Assembly: GCF_036324505.1 (NCBI RefSeq)
Contig: NC_086356.1
Span: forward strand, 16,479,744-16,543,743
Direction: 5' to 3'
From: Eleginops maclovinus
Lineage: Eukaryota; Chordata; Actinopteri; Perciformes; Eleginopidae
DNA length: 64,000 bases
The notes beneath the pieces were generated by a model. The model did no database searches and had not been told where the DNA came from. It saw nothing but the letters and a program-made list of their open reading frames with translations. The position numbers and the translations under genes are program-made. Below are positions 33,431-44,100 of the stretch, one piece after another. Numbering within the stretch: the first letter of the stretch is position 1; each line of letters opens with the position of its first letter.

Positions 33431-33675
33431 AAGTAAATACAATGGTGCAATGTAACCAAATACATTACTCAAATTTTGAGGTACTTGTACCTCAATAAAT
33501 TTCACCTCTTCACTTTGACGTTATAGTTAGACTCCACTATGTGTTTTAATCTTCGAATTTATGACATTTATTCAACAGCCATATGGTATGATTTTGTAGA
33601 ATTCTGAACATAATAGTATGTAACAATGTGAAAGGAGCAGTTTTGCATGAGTACTTTTTCTTTTGGTACTTAACA
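33430..33675. repeat. Diverged TACTTTTACT-type hAT MITE remnant
   Basis: CATTACTCAAATTTTGAGG, GGTACTTGTACCTCAATAAA and TGAGTACTTTTTCTTTTGGT follow the order of the better preserved reverse-oriented copy at 57,942-58,460. The ends are eroded. Confidence 0.5.
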
Positions 33676-33682
33676 TACATAC

Positions 33683-33916
<234 letters not shown>

Positions 33917-33975
33917 TTTCTTTCTCCCAAGTAAAGAAATTGTTTTGTTACAACAGCATTGTTGACAGTCATTTT
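33917..33975 (-). mobile_element. LINE 3'-tail fragment next to GATA array
   Basis: Read in reverse it matches the 1,466-1,527 tail: both share a CCCAA block, AAATTGTTTTGTTACAACAGCA-like sequence (second copy TTTGTTTTGGTTGCAGCAGCA) and the CATT end. The orientation puts the LINE 3' terminus at the (TATC)n side. Confidence 0.55.
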
Positions 33976-34549
33976 ACAATAATTAAGAATGTCTTAAATA
34001 ACATTAAGAGCAAATATATGCATATCGTGTATCTCATAGTACACACTATAAGATATACAGAATATATTAGAATGATCTCTAATCGATCAAACTACTTTAG
34101 GGACAGAAACACATAAACAAAGTGTACTAGATACATTAGAGACATGTCATGTACAAAGCAGCTTTTTACTAGTAAACTATATCCCGTGAGGTAGTGTAAG
34201 TAGGCTGCTATATACTGTATGTAAGTACAGTTTGTGCAAATTGTTCTTGATTATAGAAAGGGACTACTTTTATGGAAGTAACCTTTTGCATTTGCGACTT
34301 TCAGTTGTAACAGGGAGTGTTTATACTGTTGTATTTCTAGTTTTACTTAGTAATGCTCTAAGTACTTCCAAGAAAGTACCCTCCACCGTGCACTGTATCA
34401 GAGGGATTGACGGTGAGCACGCCGTCGCCCCGCCTCCTGTGATGCGGCCACCCAGCGGACACTTTGAAGTCCTGCGGGGTGAGATCAGTGCGCCGCTGAA
34501 ATCCGGACCGAAAACACGCAGTGGGACGTTTGCTCTCAAACTCTTGGAA

Positions 34550-34555
34550 TATAAA
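34550..34555 (+). promoter_or_regulatory. Candidate TATA box of znf703
   Basis: TATAAA in the context GGAATATAAAACC, about 280 bp upstream of the znf703 start codon, in a locally GC-richer region (34,380-34,540). No transcript evidence is available, so the transcription start is inferred. Confidence 0.3.
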
Positions 34556-34835
34556 ACCTTAACTCTGCTCTTTTACGCTTTTACAGAAGCGATACTGTAC
34601 ATTCTGCGTACTGCAATTCCCACAGCGGACTTCTTTTTTGTTTTTTTGCTTTGAATTTGGAGTAAAGTCATCTCGGAGGATGCTTCAAACGAACTGAGAG
34701 GTTTCTCCGTCCTTCGGGACATTTAAGGACGACCAGCTGTCATTTTTATAATGGGACGTGATTGAATGGATTAATAACGTGTAAACAAGTTAAAAGTAAC
34801 GCACATCCACTTCGAGCAGCAGCGCCCTCTTACCA

Positions 34836-37335
34836 ATGAAATATCTGCCTCCAGGATCAGTAAGTAAGCGTTTCGAGCTCCGTGAGACCAGCGATAGTCC
34901 GAAGTCTCTCGCTGGTGCTGTGGGCTCTCTGTTGGCCCCTCTGGATCCTCTCCGGCAGGCTAGACGGCTTCCCATCCGAGTCCTCAAGATGTTGAGTGCG
35001 CACACCGGACACTTGCTACACCCGGAATATTTACAGCCTCTGACCCCTGCACCCGTGAGCATTGAGGTATTTATTTGTCTCTAAAAACACATTTATCGTA
35101 TGTGAAGGGCTTATGTTGCACTCCGTGTTGGACATGTTTTGCGCTTTCATTCGGAATCACTGTCATTATAAAATCTTCGTTTACATTGATGGGTAAAATA
35201 ATTTAAAAGAAACAAACAAATGCTGCCCCTTGCCATATTTTCTGCCTGAGTGTGTTATCATACAAATTACAAAGGCGACGTGATTTTTTATGAGGATTAA
35301 GTAACTGCCACTTAGTTTTATCTTTTAATTAGAGCTGAAGCGAGAAGGCGATTAATTGAATAGTCCAAAACAAGAAACTTTTGGGTAATCAGGACATTGT
35401 TTCTCTGGTGTTAGATGCTTTAATGTGAAGATTTCTTCCTGTTTGTCAAATATGATGATTTTTGTTTATGGTTTATCCTGTTAATCTGACAAAAAAAACT
35501 ACTTTCTTTATTGATTAATTGTTTAGCATATGAACCAAATTTCCAAAATCTGATAATGTTTTTAGTCATTTTACAAAGAATATCCTTTATTTGAGAAACT
35601 CTAATCAAGAGTAACTAATTAAGGCAATCAATAGTTGCAGCCCCACTTCAAATTATGTAAATATCATCAGTTTACCGGCCTACAAACAACACAGAGGAGT
35701 TACTGTTTCGTTTATGTAGTTGCTCTCTTTTTTTGCATGAAAACCTGATTGTATCTGGGCAGAATACAGTAAAAAAAAAAAAAATACATATATATATCCC
35801 ATAGCTAATCAGAAAACTGTGTTTTTTTGTTTTAGCTGGATGCCAAGAAGAGCCCACTGGCCCTGCTGGCACAGACCTGCTCTCAGATTGGTAAACCAGA
35901 CCCTCCGTCTTCATCCAAACTCGGCTCCTCCTGCAGCCAGGGGGACAAGGAGCCCAGCAGTCGGTCATCCAGCTCCAGCCATAAGCATGGGGAGCACCGC
36001 CCCTCTCTGGAGGACAAGTGTAGCTTCAAGCCTTATAACAAAGGCAGTGGAGACTCTCGCAGGGACGGAGTTACCAGCAGCAGCTCCAGCAGCAGCAGCG
36101 ATAAGGCCGGGTTTAGGGTACCCAGCAATAATGTCACCACTAATGGAAATTCAACAAACGGCCAGCAGTCGTATCCACCCCACGCTGCTTCACCCAGCTC
36201 CAGAGCAAGCAGCGGCACCCCACCAGGACACACCCAGCAGCTCAACAAACTGAGCCAGTCTCCTGGTTCTCAGTCCCGGACTCCTAGTGGAGAAACTGCC
36301 CGTGAGCAGGGCAGTCCCACAAGCACGAGCAGCAGCAATAACCCTAAAAAGGACGCAGACAAGACCAACCTGGACAGTCCTCACGATGCAAACTCTAGCC
36401 ATGTTCGAGCCAGCACGAACTGCAGCAACAGCAGCTCTGACGGAGGTTCCCACCATGAGGGGGGGAAAGCGGAGTCTGCCCACCCTAACCTTGGCCCTGG
36501 ACGCATTACACCCATTTCTCCTTATAAGACAAGCCAACCGCTCTTCCCCCTGCCTTCCTCTAATATTGGCTACCATGGATCTGTAGTGGGGGCTTACGCT
36601 GGCTACCCGTCCCAGTTTGTTCATGGGTTAGATCCAACAAAGTCCAGCCTCGGCATGGGAAAGCACCCAGGCTCCAGCCCTCTCACAGGGGCCTCCCCTC
36701 CGTCTTTCATGCAGAGTGTATGCAGGGACCCCTACTGTCTAAGCTATCCAAGTGTTTCCCATCTTGGTGGAAGCAACTGCAACTCCTGCGTCCACGACCC
36801 TTCCTCCACTCTCAAATCAAACTTCCCCTTGGTGTACCCCTCCCACCCGCTGCACTCCCTCCACCAAAACTCCATGTCGTCCAGCGTGTCCTCCTCCCTC
36901 ACACATCCCCTCTATACGTACGGCTTCATGCTCCCCAATGACCCCCAGCCCCACGCCTGTAACTGGGTCTCAGCCGGTGGGCCGTGCGACAAACGTTTCG
37001 CCACGTCCGACGAGCTCCTGGCTCACCTCCGCACACACACAGCCATGCCCTTGGGGATGGACAGTAAGCTGCTCTCGGTTTCCTCCTCTGGACCTGCTAA
37101 CTGCCACCTCCACCTCCCCCACCAGAGCAGTCCCGGCTCCATGCCCAGCTCCCTCTCCCTCAGGGCGCCCCACAGCCTGGGATTAGCTCGCTATCATCCC
37201 TACAGTAAGGTGCATCTGCCCCCTGGACCCTCCCCCATCGCCCTGCACTCTCTGCCCACCACAGGCCCGTACTACCCTCATTACGCTCTCTACAGTCAAA
37301 GACTCGGATCTGCATCCGCTCTCGGCTACCAGTGA
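34836..37335 (+). CDS. znf703: Zinc finger protein 703 (NET/NLZ family transcriptional corepressor)
   Basis: Two coding exons, 34,836-35,066 and 35,836-37,335, with a phase-0 GT-AG intron; 576 residues. NET-family proteins (vertebrate ZNF703/ZNF503, fly Noc/Elbow) are nuclear repressors that recruit Groucho/TLE and act in hindbrain and eye patterning. Visible here in order: LPIRVLKMLSAHTGHLLHPE (about 43-62); the Sp-type motif SPLALLAQTCSQIGKPD (83-99); the FKPY Groucho-interaction motif (141-144); a long Ser-rich region; the SPYK...FPLPSSNIGYHG block; and one atypical C2H2 finger with Cys452, Cys461, His474 and His478 (C-x8-C-x12-H-x3-H). The C-terminus is the family hallmark SASALGYQ. In-frame TAA codons at 34,791 and 34,797 fix this ATG as the first available. 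The spelling RVLKMLSAHTGHLL favours ZNF703 over ZNF503, though the N-terminus is divergent. A znf703 duplicate remains possible. Confidence 0.93.
35330..35645 (-). mobile_element. hAT-type MITE in znf703 intron
   Basis: About 316 bp. Read on the minus strand it starts TGGGGCTGCAACTATTGATT and ends CTTCAGCTCTA, matching the common fish hAT MITE with TAGGGCTGCAACTA termini. Flanking octamers CTTTTAAT and CTTCAAAT agree at 6 of 8 positions, consistent with an aged 8-bp target duplication. It occupies the middle of the 769-bp intron and does not touch the splice sites. Confidence 0.75.
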
Positions 37336-37355
37336 TACTCCATCCACTCACATGT

Positions 37356-37808
37356 TTAAAGGAGTACTTTACTTTATGGGAAATATGTTTAATCGCTTTC
37401 TGGTGATCAAATTAGATGGGAAAACTGATACCACTATCAAATATTTCTTATAAATATGAAACTAAAGCCATGTTAGCTTAGCACAAAGACTAAAAGCATA
37501 GGGAAACAGCTAGCCTCCCTGTAAAAAAGTACCAACTACCAGTACCAAATACTGTTTTTTTAATTCATATCTACAAAAGTGTAAGTGTAAATTAATAATT
37601 CAAGTTTTGGCTCCTAGCACAAAATACTTACAATTGACAGAGCCAGGCTAGCTGTTTCCCCCCAGTTCAAGTAATTGTGCTAAGCTAAGCTAACCAGCTG
37701 CTGCGCATAGCTACATGTTTAACAGACACTATAAGGATGAGATTATTATTCTCATCCCACATTGCTGCCAGAAAGACAAAAAGAAAGATATTTTCCAAAA
37801 AGGTTTAA
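37356..37808. mobile_element. TTAA-flanked MITE of the GCTTAGC family, in znf703 3' UTR
   Basis: About 453 bp with TTAA at both edges (37,356-37,359 and 37,805-37,808). Near its ends lie related blocks TTTATGGGAAATAT and, in reverse, TTTTTGGAAAATAT. The interior holds the phrases ATGTTAGCTTAGCACAAAGA, GGGAAACAGCTAGCC and GCTAAGCTAAGCTAACCAGC, typical of a very abundant fish repeat. Related fragments lie in gramd2b introns at about 53,550-54,170, 54,990-55,050 and 56,080-56,250. Confidence 0.75.
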
Positions 37809-38504
37809 CTGCTACTTTGAGCTATTACTTTATTGCGGCAAGTTGCTGCTTCCTCTGATTTAAGAGTGTAACCAAGTGGAACTCGGATGTGGGACTGCAA
37901 GTTCTGGATTTTGACTTGAGTGCATTTTCACACTTTCTTTATACGTTATATAAGAGATTTGGTGTTTCAGATCAGGCTCCTTTCTTTAACATCAAAGGAC
38001 ACATGTGGCCCTTGCATGTCTGCACATTGCTCGGATGCTTTTGCAACAGAAATGACTGCCCTTGGATGACTTTTGCCGCCCCATGGGCTCGGCAAATTGA
38101 TGGTTCGATGCGGTGTAATAACTCTTGGATGTTCAGGGTTCCTGCTGCAAATGATGATGATTTAGTGCGGAAAAATGTAGTGTGGCAGGGACGGCAATAA
38201 GCTGCCGCCGTGGGCTGATGCAAGTCTGGCCGCAGCCGCTTTCTGCCTGCAACAGATGCATGTGAGCTTGACAAAGCATACACGGTTTATTCAGCCTCAT
38301 GGTTTGTGATGATTTGTTTTGGTTCCTTATGTTTGGTTTATTCCTACTGAGAAGTTGTATTTATTTTATATCGAGAATCTGCCTTTCATGTTTGCCATAT
38401 AAATCTATTCTTGTTTTACAATCCTCTCTGCAGACATGTTGGAAGCCCAGATGACAGATGTTTAATATGTCTTAAAAACTTCTTAAAAAATGAATGTTGA
38501 AATC

Positions 38505-38507
<3 letters not shown>

Positions 38508-38588
<81 letters not shown>

Positions 38589-38600
38589 CTCTCTCGCTCT
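38508..38600. repeat. (CT)n microsatellite
   Basis: A nearly pure CT array of about 77 bp followed by TTTTCTCTCTCGCTCT. Confidence 0.97.
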
Positions 38601-38760
38601 GAACTCCTCAGCTTTTTGCTTTCTTTTTTTTAATTTCCACAGCAAGTCAATACAAATGAGATGTAATATTTTTTATGTACAAATTGGAACACCCTGTGGT
38701 GGTGTCCTGTTAAAGGGGTGGTCATATTTTGATAAATAAATCACACTGAAGATGTATGTT

Positions 38761-41430
38761 CTGTTCTGTCCTCATTTTAATGCTTCTGGCCTAAAGATGG
38801 TCATTTTGACATTTTCTCATTGAAGCCAGTGTACATAGGAGGTTCTGGTTCCCCGTTGCAGTTGCACAAAATGGAAATACTCAAGTAGAGTACACTTACC
38901 TTAAATCTGTACAGTAATAGTTACATCGCCACATCTCCCTAGTTCTCTCTTTGTTCTTCACACATGTATACCGCTGACCTCAGGGTTAAAAAGAGGTGAA
39001 GAAGTGAAAGGAAGCTGTGAACTTTTGTCAGTATACACGTCAGCCTGGCTTTGGGTGGATTTGTACCAGTTGCTATTTTTACCGTCAAAGTAATCACATG
39101 ATTGATGACTTTAGGTGTTCTTTACATCCGTGTTGACAGTGTAGCTTATAAGCAGAGCACAGCTCACATTCTTGTGTTCTTCAGTAAATGCAGTGTCACC
39201 TTAAAGCGACAACATCCTTATTTAATGCTCATCAGTCTTACGGTGTGTTTTACAAAAGTGATGAAAAGTCAAACCTATCAGGATGTAATGTATACATTCT
39301 GTAGGATCCTGATAAGCATCAGAGCCCAGATGAAGTCCAGATAGTCGCTCAAGTTACCCCATGATTGGCAGCGGTAATATGCCATTTCCTAGCAACATGA
39401 CACTGTGACACCCTTGGCGAAGTATAGATGACCCACTCTGGTCACTCACGACTCTGACAAGGGACCCACAGGGGTCAAAACAGCCGGGCCCCGCTGTAAC
39501 AAGAGAAAGCGCTCCTGTTTCAGAGATGCTGTGGTGGGGTGTCTGAGTTAAGCAGGAGGGCATGAGATCCTCCTGTAGGCCCACTCTCGAGGTCTCACGT
39601 TGCCATATATCTCCCAGAAAACAGACACACTTAGGAAGAATTTGTTGGCTGCTCATACAGCTATTTCAGAAAGTCCTTGAGTTGAACTCGGAGGATATTT
39701 ATGAGAGAAATGGTTTTGTTTATTAGCGGGATTTTCAAAAATATGCATTTACTGTACTAAAGGTATAGTGGGGAGTATAGTGTTGGACTGGGATGCCACC
39801 TATTGGCGACCAACAAAACCATCTGAGTTCAATCAAGAGGAAACATTGTTATGGTTTCTATTATCTATTACGTCAACATGCTAATGAAGATGAGCCTGTT
39901 GGATAATTATTAGATATTGATGTTAATCGTTTTGTCCCTGATAAAAAACATGTTAAGAAAATAAAACAGGTATATTTGTTTTCACATTTTTCTATAGGAG
40001 GTCGGTAAATGTTTTTTCTTTTGGAAATAATCTAATTAATTCAAGTTCAGAGTGGGCCTTTATCAAACCACGGGTCACACTGATGCCTTTGGAAGAGTTA
40101 AGTATTTGGCTTTCTCTTCCGTGACTCAAGCATTGTTTAGACTCTGATTAGCAACTTTGTAATGCAGGTATGTGGCAACCGACAAGGCTTTTATTGCTGA
40201 ATAGTTGATTGATCAAGTGATTCAATAAATAACTCTCTTATCTCTGGGACTTCAACTTGATTTCACGTCCTAGATAAAGTTAGAAAATGGGCATGAATTA
40301 AGATTTTAATTTATAATTATAATAGTCATAATCTTCAGCCCAACTTCTTCTGTGCTTCACTTCATTCCAGTGATTGTACGTCATGCTCCGACAATCATGC
40401 ACAAATATCCAAAGACAGGAAAAAAATCCCCAAACTCATGTACCATCTAATTTCTCGTTCCCATCCGCTGACATGACGTCACCTGAACCGCAGCTGCTTG
40501 CATTGTGATAAAAGCCAGTGAGGCTGTGAGACACTGAGACACTGTTTCATCATTCACAGTTACTAAATCACAGTCCTGAGGCTCAAGGCATCTGTTGAAA
40601 GCTGAATCCTTATCAACCTTCCAGCATAATTTTAGGGGAACATCTGGAGTTTCTGAAGACTCTGGCACAGTACGGGCTGGAAATCTCACAAAGACCGCTA
40701 ATTTCTAGAACGTGTTGACAGTTTCACTGTAGGCCAGGTGATCTATTGCAGCATTAAATGTGTTTTTGTATGAATTTTGTGTTAATGTAGGAAACCAGGA
40801 GAATATGTCTTTGATTGATTTTCATACAAAACTGACATATTTCAAAAATGACTGGAAACATGTTTCATTATTACCTAAAATAAGCATGTAAGTTAAACTA
40901 ACATGACCCACATTAGTTACCGATGTTACAGTGTCAATCAAAGCAAATATGCTCTCCCACATAATTATTATTGTTTAAAACAAAGGGTCAAGGATTTTAG
41001 ATCAAGCTAACAAGGCTACATTGAGCAGCAAAAAAAGGGTCTTCCATATCACTTGATGTCTATGTATAAGCTAAAACGTTAGCCAAAGCTAACATCTTAC
41101 AGGCAAAAGTTAGCTGACCAGTTTATGAAAAATACATGAAAATCAAATAAAAAAACATTCTATATCGTGTTCTGCTGTGTTTAGCTAGTATTTTAAGTAA
41201 CTATTGTCCTTTATGTTAACATTACTTTGGCTGCTTCAGCGTTAGCTTGTATACAGAGGTTAGAGTCATGCTTCATTGTTCTTGTTTTTAAACAGTGTTT
41301 ATGTGTACAAGACAGGAAGACTTTTAGATTTTAGATTAAACCTGCACAAATAAGACAAAAAATAAATAATCTAGAAGCCATTGCAAAGGATGAAATGCTT
41401 TCCCATCGTCTGGTTCAAAAAGAGTCAAAT
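38761..41430. other. Intergenic, nothing identified
   Basis: No supported gene. A short segment near 38,865-38,900 (GGAAATACTCAAGTAGAGTAC) is probably a remnant of the AGTAAAAGTA repeat family. Confidence 0.45.
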
Positions 41431-41432
41431 TG

Positions 41433-41600
41433 GCCCCGGCCGTGGCGCAACTGGCTGGGGCACCTGCACCCTACGCCAGCGACCCGGGTTCGATTCCCAA
41501 CCCGTGGTCCTTTCCGGATCCCACCCCGACTCTCTCTCCCACTTTCCTGTCACTCTCCACTGTCCTATCCAAGGCAAAAAGCCCCCAAAACGCGATATAC
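41433..41600 (+). mobile_element. tRNA-derived SINE
   Basis: A tRNA-like head with an A-box-like TGGCGCAACTGG (41,443-41,454) and a good B box GGTTCGATTCC (41,487-41,497), spaced as in an internal RNA polymerase III promoter. A CT-rich body (CTCTCTCCCACTTTCCTGTC) and the tail TCCTATCCAAGGCAAAAAGC follow. This architecture matches a SINE family abundant in fish. Clear target duplications were not found. A functional tRNA is unlikely, because the acceptor stem does not close and the body is SINE-like. Confidence 0.85.
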
Positions 41601-42391
41601 TTGTTCATATAAAATCCTGAATCTGTTTTCCATCACTTATTATTTCTTTGCCTAAGGTTTTGAGCAATGCCTCTGCACCTCTTCCGGCAGGAGTTGTATA
41701 CTTGTGGTCTGAACTTTCTTTCTTTTCTCAATGCCAACGTCATGCCTACAGCTAAAGCCATCATTTATACTTTGCCACGTGGATAATTACAATCAGACAC
41801 AAAAAAAGGGCAAATTGAACTCAGCCTTACAAGTTAACGCCATGTTTGCGCTGCAATATCTTTTGTGAATCAACTCTCGAGGCAGTTAAGTAATGCACAA
41901 TTCACAGAGCTATCAGCAGCCGCAATACGGTTTTTGTGACTTTTGAGAAACTAAGCCCCCGTAAATGTAGTTTGTGTGTTTCTTGGACTCAGAGTATTGC
42001 TACTATAAGCTTATTAGCCAGATGTGCTAACAACTTCAGCTTGTGTTTTACATCTTTTGCATTTTAAGTTGGTTAGTTTGTTTATTTATCCTTTCAGAAA
42101 CTCTGGTTGTGTCTGTGGTGACTGTCAGGACAATAAAACCTGAACAATAACACATACAAATTAAAGACAGTCATTTAACAAAAAAGTGATTCACAACAAC
42201 ATCACTCACAGTCATTCTTTACACTTTACACTTTGTTTTCTTGATTTTAGACTGGCTAAATAAACAGACAAGACACTTTAAAGCACCTACTCTTCCAGAT
42301 TTTAGTGTTTCCGAGTGTTCTGTCACACATACTTCATTTCTTCCGCTTTCCTTTATAAATGTTCCTTTAAGCTTTCAAAATGTTTTATTCA
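41601..42391. other. Intergenic, nothing identified
   Basis: No coding or repeat signal recognised. Confidence 0.4.
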
Positions 42392-43500
<1,109 letters not shown>

Positions 43501-43519
43501 TACAGTGTTGGAAATATTT

Positions 43520-44100
43520 CACGGTGTAGAAGAACTATGTAACAAGTAAAAGGCTTGCATTCCAAAGTTTACTTCAGTAAAATGTAAGGATTTGAATATA
43601 TTTGAAAGTACCAAAAGTAAAAGTAGACTCTACTACTATTGTTAAATGTTGGACACTTTTTAACATATTGATTTACCGCCTTGTTGCTTAATCTATAATA
43701 AGACATTATAATACATGCGTTGAATAATGTAATATACTTATCTGGAAGCTAACTAAGTAACGGAAGCTGTGTATATTTATACAGTGGAGTTAATGTGAAA
43801 TATTATTCTAGAGAAAAGTACACTGAATAAAACGTTAAAGTTGACTTTAATTAAATATATTATGTCACCAATGTCACATAACTATTAGGTTAGTTGAAAG
43901 CAATACTATTCATTTTAAATAGGTTCCACTTAATATTGTTGCTTTTAGGTAACCTCATACAGTTATATGAAATCTATTGACATAATACATTTAATCAAAG
44001 TCAACTTTAATGTTTTTTCAGTGTAGTGGAGTATGGAGGTATAAAGTGGCATAAAATAGAAATAGTGCAGTAAATGTATTGAGGTCCTTTCCAACACTGG
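43520..44100. repeat. AGTAAAAGTA-type hAT MITE remnant carrying a nested MITE
   Basis: AACAAGTAAAAGGCTTGCATTCC, AGTACCAAAAGTAAAAGTAG and, on the far side, GTGGAGTATGGAGGTATAAA with GTCCTTTCCAACACTGG match the family seen at 48,349-48,862. The middle is interrupted by the TA-flanked element at 43,821-44,023. Confidence 0.6.
43821..44023. mobile_element. Tc1/mariner-type MITE with long inverted repeats
   Basis: About 203 bp. The left end CACTGAATAAAACGTTAAAG continues into TTGACTTTAATTAAATATAT and ATTATGTCA. The right end read in reverse is CACTGAAAAAACATTAAAG, then TTGACTTTGATTAAATGTAT and ATTATGTCA. The two form an inverted repeat of roughly 47 bp with a few mismatches. A TA dinucleotide flanks both sides (43,819-43,820 and 44,024-44,025), the Tc1/mariner target duplication. 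No ORF is present. Confidence 0.88.

Larger units (their letters stand above)
37336..38760 (+). other. Probable znf703 3' UTR
   Basis: The sequence after the stop carries an AATAAA signal at 38,734-38,739, about 1.4 kb downstream, and no competing gene lies between. If that signal is used, the UTR contains a MITE (37,356-37,808) and a long CT array. The 103-codon frame at 37,889-38,200 has no recognisable domain and lies within this presumed UTR. The extent is inferred. Confidence 0.5.

Noticed and set aside
34232..34654. 140-codon open frame just upstream of znf703
   Set aside because: No similarity recognised; it lies in the presumed promoter/5' UTR and overlaps the candidate TATA box.
35819..36624. 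Overlapping frames on both strands within znf703 exon 2
   Set aside because: Shadows of the GC-rich, Ser/Pro-coding znf703 frame, which is open from 35,836 to 37,335 and matches the NET family.
37889..38283. Open frames on both strands downstream of znf703
   Set aside because: No domain; they lie in the presumed 3' UTR before the AATAAA at 38,734.
41433..41505. Functional tRNA gene
   Set aside because: A and B boxes are present, but the sequence does not form a convincing cloverleaf and runs into a SINE body and tail.
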